Assembly: GCF_000758305.1 (NCBI RefSeq)
Contig: NZ_CP009458.1
Location: 3,534,001 to 3,598,000 of the forward strand
Origin: Cedecea neteri
Lineage (GTDB): Bacteria > Pseudomonadota > Gammaproteobacteria > Enterobacterales > Enterobacteriaceae
DNA length: 64,000 nt
Direction: 5' to 3'
In this document: piece by piece, positions 1-7,010 of the stretch
Layout: the number at the start of each line of letters is the position of its first letter
Numbering within the stretch: position 1 is the first letter of the stretch
Made by a program: the position numbers and the translations under genes
Notes under the pieces: model-generated
Told to the model about the DNA's origin: nothing
Databases searched by the model: none
Seen by the model: only the letters and a program-made list of their open reading frames with translations

Positions 1-110
1 AATGGCACGCGATACCGGCGGGAAGAGCGCTGACTGATGAGGAACAGCGCTATGTGGTGGGTATTTTATACCGCTGGTTAACGGCACAGATGACAGGGCA
101 AAAACCTTAA
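1..110 (+). CDS. C-terminal end of an unidentified gene (partial)
   Basis: One frame is open from the left edge of the window to a TAA at 108-110, giving 35 residues that end in MTGQKP. The tail is polar and contains ALTDEEQRYVVG followed by a short hydrophobic stretch, which would suit the last helices of a small cytoplasmic protein or regulator. It ends three bases before the stop codon of the opposite-strand SRPBCC gene, a tight convergent arrangement. The start lies outside the window and too little is visible to name a family. Confidence 0.5.
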   Translation, partial: WHAIPAGRALTDEEQRYVVGILYRWLTAQMTGQKP

Positions 111-113
111 ACG

Positions 114-626
114 CTATTTCTTCTGGCTCAGCGCATAATTTGCCAGGCCGCAAATCCACTCCTGATGCGCATTTAGCATAGGGTTAGGTAACGTGCCTGC
201 CAGCTCACGCGCGGGCTGCCCGTTTTGCGTTTCCTGAGTCAAAATGCGCACCCGGCCAGACGGCAGATTTTCAATCAGCCAGGCGTGGTGCACGTCCAAC
301 TCGGGAGACTCTTGATTGCCAACCCAGCCGTGCCAGGCGAGACGCCCCGGTAATTCGCCCTGCGGTGCCGCAAACTCAACAACTTCGGCTTCAACCGGAA
401 AACTAAAGGTCGTAAAGCGAAAGCGTGAACCTGCCGTTAACGTTGGCCCGCTGGCATCATGAAATACAATATCGGACACGTTGCTGTAATAGCTTTCCCA
501 GACCGACGTTTGCGCCAGCCAGCGCCAGACTTCGCTGGCATCCAGCCCGGTAATAATGATTTCGTTCGAAGCGAAGTTGTCGCTAAAGCCGGGGATAAAG
601 CCTTGCGGCCAATGAATTGAATGCAC
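114..626 (-). CDS. SRPBCC (START/AHSA1-like) superfamily protein
   Basis: This 170-residue protein looks like a single helix-grip ligand-binding domain. An early segment (IIITGLDASEVWRWLAQTSVWESYYSNVSD, split here only by length) matches the usual opening of polyketide-cyclase/SRPBCC proteins, and the C-terminal helix is LNAHQEWICGLANYAL. Members bind small hydrophobic ligands, but no substrate can be inferred. I chose the GTG at 626 because it follows GAGGA with a 7-nt spacer; the longer upstream reading lacks a comparable ribosome site. The gene is divergent from the LysR gene at 741 across a 114-bp gap with a perfect dyad, so that LysR protein is its probable regulator. That regulatory link is inference. 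Confidence 0.7.
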   Translation of the reverse strand: MHSIHWPQGFIPGFSDNFASNEIIITGLDASEVWRWLAQTSVWESYYSNVSDIVFHDASGPTLTAGSRFRFTTFSFPVEAEVVEFAAPQGELPGRLAWHGWVGNQESPELDVHHAWLIENLPSGRVRILTQETQNGQPARELAGTLPNPMLNAHQEWICGLANYALSQKK

Positions 627-705
627 GGTAAATTCCTCACGTTTCGTTACTGTGAGGCGAGGATAGCGGTGCGCTAAATATAAAACCAATCGTCAAATTT
701 AATCT

Positions 706-730
706 CAGATATAATGTAATTTTATATCTG
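706..730. promoter_or_regulatory. Perfect dyad between divergent SRPBCC and lysR genes
   Basis: CAGATATAA (706-714) and TTATATCTG (722-730) are perfect inverted 9-bp arms around a 7-nt centre. The dyad ends 10 bp before the LysR start and lies in the only space between the divergent genes. That placement suits a LysR-type operator serving autoregulation and control of the partner gene. No binding data are implied. Confidence 0.5.
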
Positions 731-740
731 GTGGCAAACG

Positions 741-1640
741 ATGCGCGATTTACGCAGTCTGGATCTTAACTTACTGAAAACCTTCGATGCCCTGCTGCAG
801 GAGCGCAGCGTAACTCGCGCCGCCTCGCGCCTGTCTCTGACGCAGCCCGCCGTCAGCGGGATGTTGACGCGGCTGCGCGAAAGCTTCGAAGATCCGCTGT
901 TTATTCGAAGCCAGCGGGGTATCGTACCTACGGAGCGAGCGTTACAGCTCGAGCAGCCGGTGAAGCGCATCCTGCACGAAGTTGAACTTCTGCTGCGCCC
1001 GGCTGAGTTCGACCCTAAAACGTCTACGCTGACGTTTACCCTCGCGGCCACGGACTACGCGCTGCAGGCCATTGTGCTGCCTTTTATTAATGCGCTGCGG
1101 CGCGAAGCGCCCAATATGCGTGTTTCGGTGCGCCCGCCGGTTGACGGCCAGCTTCAGCCGATGCTGGAAAGCGGCGAGCTTGATCTCTCTATCATGACGA
1201 CTTTTTCGCTGCCGGCTGACCTCCACGTTCATACGCTTTACGAGGAGTATTACGTTTGTGCGATGGGGCCACAGCATCACCTGGCCCGACAGCAGGCGAT
1301 CACCCTGGATCAGTTTTGCGCCAGCGATCATGCGCTGGTGTCGTGGAGCGGCGGGGAGTTTAGCGGCGTGACCGACAACGCTTTACAGAAAGTGAAGCGT
1401 GCGCGACGGGTTAGCCTGTCGGTGCAGAGCTTCTTATTTTTAAATGAGATTTTAAAAACCAGCGATCTGATGGCCGTGGTACCCGCCAGGCTCATTGCCG
1501 GACAAGCGGATATCGTCAGCCATCAGCCGCCTTTGGCGATCCCCGGTTTTACCAAAGTCGCCGCCTGGCATGAGCGCACGCACCACGACAGCGCGCACCG
1601 ATGGGTAAGGGAGTTATTATTTCGCAGCTGCTGGGCGTGA
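741..1640 (+). CDS. LysR-family transcriptional regulator
   Basis: A 299-residue LysR-type regulator of normal family length. The N-terminal winged helix-turn-helix (about residues 4-63) includes LDLNLLKTFDALLQERSVT and AASRLSLTQPAVSGML. The rest is the periplasmic-binding-protein-like effector domain of the NodD/LeuO/TdcA-like group. It is divergent from the SRPBCC gene and probably controls it through the dyad at 706-730. Its last 24 bases overlap the end of the convergent GNAT gene. The inducer cannot be predicted. Confidence 0.88.
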   Translation: MRDLRSLDLNLLKTFDALLQERSVTRAASRLSLTQPAVSGMLTRLRESFEDPLFIRSQRGIVPTERALQLEQPVKRILHEVELLLRPAEFDPKTSTLTFTLAATDYALQAIVLPFINALRREAPNMRVSVRPPVDGQLQPMLESGELDLSIMTTFSLPADLHVHTLYEEYYVCAMGPQHHLARQQAITLDQFCASDHALVSWSGGEFSGVTDNALQKVKRARRVSLSVQSFLFLNEILKTSDLMAVVPARLIAGQADIVSHQPPLAIPGFTKVAAWHERTHHDSAHRWVRELLFRSCWA

Positions 1641-2072
1641 TTTTTCCAGGCGAATATCTTCACCGTCTTGCTCCCCCGCAGGCTGCCAGCCGTGGCGCTG
1701 ATAGAACGCGGCGGCGCGGCTGCCTGCCGCCGTTTCAAGCCAAATAATGGGCTGTTGGGCAAACAGGAACGCCTCGGCTTTCTCCAGCAACAATTTCCCG
1801 GCGCCCTGGCCTTCAAACTGTGGTTGAACAAACATGGCAAACAGGCAGGCTTCTTCGGCAATCGCCATGGCAAACCCCGCAGGTTCACCGTCCACGTCTG
1901 CCAGCCAGATGCACGGCGATTCAGCAATAATCCCGGCAATCGTCTGCGGCGTAATACCCATTTCGGCCATTTCTTCGCGCGATAGATGATTCTCTTTGAC
2001 GCTGGTTCTGATTGTGAAAATAGTCTCGATGTCTGCCAGGGTGGCATCCCGGAGGGTAAGGTTGAGTGACAT
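1617..2072 (-). CDS. GNAT-family N-acetyltransferase
   Basis: A 151-residue single-domain GNAT acetyltransferase. It starts LTLRDATLADIETIFTIR, typical of motif C/D. The acetyl-CoA binding motif A is FVQPQFEGQGAGKLLLEKAE (Q/R-x-x-G-x-G/A), followed by motif B with AAAFYQRHGWQP. I chose the ATG at 2072 because it is preceded by AAGGGA at normal spacing and gives the standard family start; a longer upstream reading adds a non-homologous leader. The gene ends inside the 3' end of the convergent LysR gene. The substrate is unknown, and it does not look like E. coli MnaT, which lies in the same E. coli neighbourhood. Confidence 0.82.
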   Translation of the reverse strand: MSLNLTLRDATLADIETIFTIRTSVKENHLSREEMAEMGITPQTIAGIIAESPCIWLADVDGEPAGFAMAIAEEACLFAMFVQPQFEGQGAGKLLLEKAEAFLFAQQPIIWLETAAGSRAAAFYQRHGWQPAGEQDGEDIRLEKSRPAAAK

Positions 2073-2118
2073 AAAATCCCTTTTAATCTCCCCCCGACAA
2101 AAGCCGGAGGGAAAAAGC

Positions 2119-4266
2119 TTACTGGAAGCTGTAGCTGACGTTGACGCCCACGCCATAGTTACGCCCTGGCGCTGGCTCGAAATAGCGGCCATTGCCTTCA
2201 TTGACAATCACCGAGCCGACATAATCGCGGTCGAACAGATTATCAACTCGCCCCCAGATGTCCAGCAGCCAGTTTTGCCGGATGTGGAGCTTGTAGCCGG
2301 TATTCAATCCTACGGTGGTGTAGGTCGGGGCTTTGGCGTCGTTCTGATCGTCGGCCTGGATATCGCTCATGTAGCTAACATCTGCGCCCGCATACCAGCC
2401 GTCTTCAGGCACGTAACCCAACGAGGCATACCCCATATTGCGGGCGATGCCCGGCATTCGATTGCCGCGGCAGTCATTTGCCCCGCATACGTTGGTGCGG
2501 TAGGTCGCCTCCAGGTACGTCCAGGCCATTTTCAGTCGCCAGTCGGCGGCAAACTGCTGGTCGAGGGAAAGCTCAAGCCCACGGCGGCGAGTTTCACCGG
2601 CATTTTTATAGGTGGTACGTCCGCCGATGCTTTGATCCACCACGATCTCGTTATCGGTGTCGGTCTGGAACAGGGCGGCGGTGAACAGGCCGTTGCCAAT
2701 GCGGTTCTTACTGCCCACTTCTACCGTTGTGTTGGTGGACGGCTGCAGGGCAAAGTTAAGCCCGGACGCGCCGTTGTTGCGGTAAGAAAGCTCGTTAATG
2801 GTGGGCGTTTCAAACCCACGGCCTGCGGAGGTGTAAATATTCCAGCCGTCGTTGACGGCATATTTTAGCGAGGCCGCAGGCAACCACTTGTGATAGCTGG
2901 CGCTACCGCTGTCGTCGCCGTTTGTCCCCACGATGTAATAGTCGTTGGAATCAAAATAGACCGAGCTGAAGCGCACGCCTGCATCCAGGCTGAGCTTGTC
3001 GGTTAACTGCCAGGTCGTTTGCAGGTACGGGTCCAGGTTCCACATCAGGTTGCGTTCGTTGCGGCGCAGGCTGCCTTGTTCGCCGAGCACCGTCGCACCA
3101 TTGACCGTCACAAAGTTCTCATAGCCTTTGCGCTTCTCGGTCATCGTCTCGTAGTCCAGCCCGGTGGTGAAGCTGACCGGCACGCTACCGAGTTCGCCGT
3201 TGTGCGTCCAGCGGGTATCAATGCCCTGGTAATGCCTTGCCAGTTGGATCACGCCGCCTGGGTGAGTTGGATTTTTCTGTGCAGATACGGGAATGGACTG
3301 ATACTGAGTGGTTTCACGCACGCCCGCGTACATCATCACGCTTAAATCATCGTGCTCGCTGAGCTGCCGGTCATAGCGCAGGCCACCCTGAGTTTGCTTC
3401 GTTGTTTTTCGCGTATTGTACTGATCGGCGCGGGGTGCCTGCGTTGGGTTGTCGTGCCACTCCTGCCCGGTCAGGCCGCCGGGATCGTTGGCATCAATAT
3501 CCACGCTGTTGAACAGCAAAGTCAGCTTGCTAACGTCATTGAGGCGAACGCCAAGCTTCGCATTACCGAGGTTTTTCTGTGCGCTACTGTGGTCACGGTA
3601 GCCGTGGGTGGTAAAGCGTGAGGCGGAAATCGCATAGTCCACATCCCCGGCCTGCGTACCGTCGCCGGTTGAGCCGGTGGCTTTCACGCTGTTGCGCCAA
3701 CTGCCAAAACTACCGTAATAGCTGCTGGCCTCAATCGTCGGCGGCTGGCGGCCTGTTTCCGTTTTGACGTTAACCACGCCGCCGGACGAGTTACCGTAGA
3801 GCGCAGAAAACGGCCCGCGAAGCACTTCCACGCTGTCTACGCTGTTCAAATCGATATTGGACGTTTGCCCCTGGCCATCGGGCATCGTGGCGGGAATGCC
3901 GTCCACATACATGCGCACGCCGCGCACGCCGTACATAGAGCGTGAACCAAAGCCGCGCACGGAAAGCTGCAGATCCTGAGCATAGTTTTGGCGGTTCTGA
4001 ATTTGCAGCCCCGGCACAGCGCCTAGATTTTCCGACAGGTTTATCCGGGGGGCAGCCTGGCGCAAATCATCGCCATACACCACGCTGACCGCGGCTGGCG
4101 CATCGAGCTCAGAAACGGTTGTCGGTTTAGCGGTGACCAGCAGCGTGGATTCATCTTTGGACTGTGTTTCAGCGGCTTGCGTCAATCCAGGCGTTAAGGC
4201 CGGGATCAGGAGAAGGGAAAGGGCGGTCTTATGCGTCTGGAGCGTCTTTTTCTGGGGTGTCTTCAT
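2119..4266 (-). CDS. pqqU: TonB-dependent outer-membrane receptor PqqU (YncD)
   Basis: This 715-residue protein carries a signal peptide (about 1-31, ending LTQAAE), a TonB-box-like ESTLLVTAK, a plug domain (about 45-160, with LSVRGFGSRSMYGVRGVRMY and YVDGIPATMPDGQGQTSN) and a 22-strand beta-barrel ending in an aromatic-rich strand (VSYSFQ). It resembles E. coli YncD, the pyrroloquinoline quinone importer renamed PqqU, nearly throughout, for example DPGGLTGQEW, AAGRGFETPTINELSYR-type and PGIARNMGYASLGYVPEDGW segments. In E. coli, pqqU-yncE-ansP are neighbours; here ansP is 2.7 kb away and yncE is replaced by a fasciclin/sigma module. Transport depends on TonB-ExbB-ExbD, which are not in the window. 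Confidence 0.93.
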   Translation of the reverse strand: MKTPQKKTLQTHKTALSLLLIPALTPGLTQAAETQSKDESTLLVTAKPTTVSELDAPAAVSVVYGDDLRQAAPRINLSENLGAVPGLQIQNRQNYAQDLQLSVRGFGSRSMYGVRGVRMYVDGIPATMPDGQGQTSNIDLNSVDSVEVLRGPFSALYGNSSGGVVNVKTETGRQPPTIEASSYYGSFGSWRNSVKATGSTGDGTQAGDVDYAISASRFTTHGYRDHSSAQKNLGNAKLGVRLNDVSKLTLLFNSVDIDANDPGGLTGQEWHDNPTQAPRADQYNTRKTTKQTQGGLRYDRQLSEHDDLSVMMYAGVRETTQYQSIPVSAQKNPTHPGGVIQLARHYQGIDTRWTHNGELGSVPVSFTTGLDYETMTEKRKGYENFVTVNGATVLGEQGSLRRNERNLMWNLDPYLQTTWQLTDKLSLDAGVRFSSVYFDSNDYYIVGTNGDDSGSASYHKWLPAASLKYAVNDGWNIYTSAGRGFETPTINELSYRNNGASGLNFALQPSTNTTVEVGSKNRIGNGLFTAALFQTDTDNEIVVDQSIGGRTTYKNAGETRRRGLELSLDQQFAADWRLKMAWTYLEATYRTNVCGANDCRGNRMPGIARNMGYASLGYVPEDGWYAGADVSYMSDIQADDQNDAKAPTYTTVGLNTGYKLHIRQNWLLDIWGRVDNLFDRDYVGSVIVNEGNGRYFEPAPGRNYGVGVNVSYSFQ

Positions 4267-4416
4267 CAGGCGGTATTTACGGCATGCGCAATTGTCAGGA
4301 TTGTGAACTGTATATGTTAGTTCCTGTGTTTAAGTTTTGAAAATTATTAGCGCACGTAACGTTAACAATAAGTTATGACTGATGAAATTAACGACGAAAT
4401 ATTTTTTATTTTTACT

Positions 4417-4444
4417 GCATCCAGCGAAGCACCCTCAACCGTAT
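4417..4444 (+). promoter_or_regulatory. Candidate ECF (SigK-type) promoter
   Basis: GCATCC at 4417-4422 and CGTAT at 4440-4444 are 17 nt apart. This is close to the CCATCC / CGAAT pair reported for mycobacterial SigK promoters. It would place a transcription start near 4451, about 40 nt before the fasciclin ATG. The operon it would drive encodes its own ECF sigma and anti-sigma factor, consistent with autoregulation. This is a motif match by eye. Confidence 0.5.
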
Positions 4445-4492
4445 ATCAGATTGTGAGCAACTCTCTTGCTCCCTACAATTGAGGAATTCAAC

Positions 4493-5053
4493 ATGAACAA
4501 GTATTTTGTCTCCGCCGTGTGCGCCTCTGCCTTTTTCAGTACGCTGAGCATTGCCTCAATGACGAACGATTCCGTGATGGTGGGCGGTGCAGCGATGTAT
4601 CCGTCAAAAAATATTGTTGAAAATGCCGTGAATTCTAAAGATCACACCACGCTAGTGGCGGCGGTGAAGGCCGCAGGTTTAGTGGATACGCTGGAGAGCA
4701 AAGGGCCGTTTACCGTCTTTGCCCCAACCGATGCCGCATTCGCCAAATTACCGGCGGGCACAGTCAGTAATCTGGTTAAACCGGAAAACAAAGCCACGTT
4801 GACCAGCATCCTGACCTATCACGTGGTGGCAGGAAAATACGACATGAAAGCGCTGGAGAAAAAAATCCAGCAGGGTGGCGGTAGCGCGGAATTAAAAACG
4901 GTGGATGGCCAGCCGCTGTGGATTATGAATAACGGCCCACACAATATTCAGCTCAAAGACGGGAAAGGCAACATCGCCAATATCAGCACTTATGACGTAA
5001 ACCAGAAAAATGGTGTGATAGACGTGATTGATACCGTCCTGATGCCGAAGTGA
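4493..5053 (+). CDS. Exported fasciclin (FAS1)-domain protein
   Basis: A 186-residue protein with a signal peptide (about 1-21, MNKYFVSAVCASAFFSTLSI) and one FAS1 domain. The H1 motif is visible as FTVFAPTDAAFAKLP, and the H2 region as LTYHVVAGKYD and later GVIDVIDTVLMPK. FAS1 domains are secreted or surface-exposed adhesion/binding modules. I chose the ATG at 4493 because GAGGAA lies 6 nt upstream and the signal peptide begins there. It is the first gene of a probable operon with an ECF sigma factor (43 bp downstream) and an anti-sigma factor. In Mycobacterium the FAS1 proteins MPT70/MPT83 are the targets of SigK/RskA, so this protein is probably the regulon target here; that is inference. 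Confidence 0.88.
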   Translation: MNKYFVSAVCASAFFSTLSIASMTNDSVMVGGAAMYPSKNIVENAVNSKDHTTLVAAVKAAGLVDTLESKGPFTVFAPTDAAFAKLPAGTVSNLVKPENKATLTSILTYHVVAGKYDMKALEKKIQQGGGSAELKTVDGQPLWIMNNGPHNIQLKDGKGNIANISTYDVNQKNGVIDVIDTVLMPK

Positions 5054-5062
5054 GTGTCTATA

Positions 5063-5090
5063 CTCGATCCAGGCTCGTCGCCTGGTCGAG
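5063..5090 (+). other. Intercistronic hairpin over the sigma-factor ribosome site
   Basis: CTCGATCCAGGC (5063-5074) pairs with GCCTGGTCGAG (5080-5090) around TCGTC, with one bulged T. The 3' arm contains the only Shine-Dalgarno-like bases (GAG at 5088-5090) before the sigma ATG at 5097. There is no T-run, so it looks more like a translational control or mRNA-stability hairpin than a terminator. Confidence 0.5.
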
Positions 5091-5096
5091 AAAATT

Positions 5097-5651
5097 ATGG
5101 ATAAAACTCTGGTAGAACAGCAGGTAAAACTGATGCAGGCGGTTGCTGAAGGCGACCGCCGCGCATTTGAACAACTCTATCGTCTGACTTCGCCCCATCT
5201 TTTTGCCGTCGCGCTACGCACCGTGCAGCGGCGGGCGTGGGCCGAAGAAATTCTGCATGATGCATTTCTTACTGTGTGGAACCGGGCTTCAGGCTACGAC
5301 CCAGCGTTAAGCGCCCCGGTGACCTGGCTGACCCACATTGTTCGAAACCGCTGTATCGACTGGCTGCGCAGTGGCCAATCCCGCGCGGCAAATCAGGAAG
5401 ACGAACTCAGCGACAACGCCGCTGAGGAAGAAAGTGAAGGAGACAACGGCTGGTGCGATGAACAGCAGGCAGGCCGCCTGCGCGGATGCCTGGACAATTT
5501 GACCAGCGAGCAACGGCAGAGCGTGGTGCTGGCCTACTACCAGGGCATGTCCCATGGCGATATCGCCGACTGGCTACAGCAGCCGCTCGGCACGGTGAAA
5601 AGTTGGATCCGCCGGGCGCTGGATCACCTTAAGGATTGCGTCGGACTATGA
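5097..5651 (+). CDS. ECF RNA polymerase sigma factor, SigK-like
   Basis: A 184-residue extracytoplasmic-function sigma factor with only regions 2 and 4. Region 2 (about 20-90) contains FEQLYRLTSPHLFAVA, EEILHDAFLTVWNRA and PVTWLTHIVRNRCIDWLR. Region 4 (about 128-180) contains LTSEQRQSVVLAYYQGMSH, DIADWLQQPLGTVKSW and IRRALDHLK. An acidic linker (EDELSDNAAEEESEGD) separates them. The stop overlaps the anti-sigma start by 4 bp (ATGA), implying translational coupling. The partner is RskA-like and there is no FecR-type transducer, so a SigK-type role fits better than an iron-responsive FecI. The likely target promoter is at 4417-4444. Confidence 0.88.
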   Translation: MDKTLVEQQVKLMQAVAEGDRRAFEQLYRLTSPHLFAVALRTVQRRAWAEEILHDAFLTVWNRASGYDPALSAPVTWLTHIVRNRCIDWLRSGQSRAANQEDELSDNAAEEESEGDNGWCDEQQAGRLRGCLDNLTSEQRQSVVLAYYQGMSHGDIADWLQQPLGTVKSWIRRALDHLKDCVGL

Positions 5652-6307
5652 ACAGCAGCCAACAAAGAGATAACGCCCTGGCCTCTGAATACGTGCTGGG
5701 TACGCTGCGCGGTAGCGCCCGGTTGCGGTTCGAGAAACGTCTCCAGGCTGAGCCGGACCTCGCCGCCCTCGTGGGGCGCTGGCAAACCCTGCTCGGTGGG
5801 CTGGACAGTCAACTTCAGCCGCAGCATCCGCCGGAAGCCGTCTGGAAAAAAATTCAGCTTAGCCTGCCGCCTGAGCGTAAAGTCGTCGTGCCTTCCCGCT
5901 GGCGCTGGAACTATCTTGGCTGGGCGCTGGCCGCCGGGCTTGCTGCGGTTGCGCTGGTGCCATACTTCAGTACCAAAGCGCCGGAGCTGGCGCCGCTTAT
6001 CGTACTTAACGGCGGCAGTCAGCAGGGGCAGTGGTTGGTTAGCGCCGACAGCGACCGGAAAACGCTGCGCCTGACGCCACTGCAGCTGGCCTCCGTTTCC
6101 GCCAGCAATAGCCTGCAGCTGTGGGCTATCCCGGTTGGGGCGAAGCCTGTCTCGCTCGGCCTTTTGGACAGTAAATCGGTGACCCAGGTTAGTAACGGAA
6201 ACGTGACATTGTCACGAGGTGTGACGATCGCCATCAGTCTTGAGCCGCAGGGCGGTTCGCCGACCGGGCAGCCAACGGGGCCGGTGGTGTATAGCGGGGT
6301 GTTGTAG
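5648..6307 (+). CDS. Membrane anti-sigma factor, RskA-like
   Basis: A 219-residue protein with a cytoplasmic N-terminus of the anti-sigma-K kind (RDNALASEYVLGTLRGSARL, then RWQTLLGGLDSQL). One transmembrane helix follows (about 88-107, LGWALAAGLAAVALVPYF), then a periplasmic RskA C-terminal domain (LQLASVSASNSLQLWAIP and ITISLEPQGGSPTGQPTGPV-type ending). No zinc-binding HxxxCxxC motif is seen, as expected for this family. I chose the ATG at 5648 because it overlaps the sigma stop; a start four codons upstream is possible. It would hold the adjacent sigma factor inactive until the periplasmic domain is processed. Confidence 0.85.
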   Translation: MNSSQQRDNALASEYVLGTLRGSARLRFEKRLQAEPDLAALVGRWQTLLGGLDSQLQPQHPPEAVWKKIQLSLPPERKVVVPSRWRWNYLGWALAAGLAAVALVPYFSTKAPELAPLIVLNGGSQQGQWLVSADSDRKTLRLTPLQLASVSASNSLQLWAIPVGAKPVSLGLLDSKSVTQVSNGNVTLSRGVTIAISLEPQGGSPTGQPTGPVVYSGVL

Positions 6308-6355
6308 GAAGGCTTAGGTGAGTTTTTTGTTCATAGCCGCCGCATCTTACCTCGA

Positions 6356-6940
6356 TGAAGTTCCGTTCACTTCCAGCCCTGTTGTATATGCAGCCACCGT
6401 ATCTGTGAACGGCTCGGGGGAGTCACCGTCACTCCCCCGAGACCCCGGACTCCCGGCGAAATAAATCGACCGCTGAAGCGGCAAACCTCCATTTTATCTC
6501 CCAGTCCTGGGTCGGCTGAGATGCGTTCCCGACGCTCTCAACCTCCGGCCGTTCCCGACGGCCGGACCCTGGCCAGTCGGAGAGAAAACAGAGGCGATTT
6601 AAGCCGGAACCGTGCCTCGCTTCAAACCCCCAGCTACACAGAGCGTCACAGTCGCTGCAAGTCTCACAGCCACGCTCTTGTTCCCGGCTCTCATCGCCCC
6701 CGGTTATGACCCAACTCAGGCGGGGTTGAGCTGTCGGGAACAGCGAAAGAGAGCGATCGTCGGGAACGAATCGCGAACGACCCCGAATGTTTGGGTGATA
6801 GCCGGTGGGTTTACCGCTTCAGCGGCGATGAGCTCGCCGGGCGCCGGGGGTTGTCAGGGGGCATGGCGTAATGCCACCTGACACGTTCACCGTGCAAGAT
6901 TGTTACAGAGATAATCCAGGTTATAGGTGAACGGAACCCT
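6356..6940. repeat. Candidate ~0.6-kb non-coding inverted-repeat element
   Basis: The 703 bp between the anti-sigma gene and ansP hold no convincing gene but much symmetry. The two ends carry matching motifs in mirrored order. GTTCCGTTCAC near 6359 faces GGTGAACGGAAC near 6927. Each end then has a hairpin: 6413-6441 is a perfect 11-bp stem with a 7-nt loop, and CAGGGGGCAT/ATGCCACCTG lies near 6855-6882. CCGCTGAAGCGG (6470s) faces CCGCTTCAGCGG (6810s). Inside, GTTCCCGAC occurs at 6525 and 6551 and its complement GTCGGGAAC at 6733 and 6759. CCGGCCGT/ACGGCCGG (6545-6565) is a further perfect stem. It may be a mobile or dispersed non-autonomous repeat, or a folded RNA; the ends are approximate. 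Confidence 0.5.
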
Positions 6941-6970
6941 GTAAAGTAACAGAATTCCATCGGGGTTTGA

Positions 6971-7008
6971 TTCCCTCTCCCCGGTGGGGAGAGGGTCAGG
7001 GTGAGGGG
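6971..7008. repeat. REP-like palindrome after ansP
   Basis: CCCTCTCCCC (6973-6982) and GGGGAGAGGG (6986-6995) form a perfect 10-bp stem with a GGT loop, followed by TCAGGGTGAGGGG. This phrase resembles a dispersed palindromic repeat common after enterobacterial and pseudomonad genes. It sits directly after the ansP stop on the minus strand. There is no T-run, so transcript 3'-end protection is as likely as termination. Confidence 0.6.
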
Positions 7009-7010
7009 CA

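Noticed and set aside
1996..2868. 290-codon frame opposite pqqU
   Set aside because: It overlaps the well-supported receptor gene, lacks a ribosome site and shows no domain motif.
5097..6307. FecI/FecR-type iron-responsive sigma system
   Set aside because: The anti-sigma gene is RskA-like with a single TM and no FecR signature, and no TonB receptor is co-directional with it.
6521..6881. Short frames inside the repeat element (62 and 89 codons)
   Set aside because: Their sequence is dictated by the inverted repeats; no ribosome site or recognisable domain was seen.
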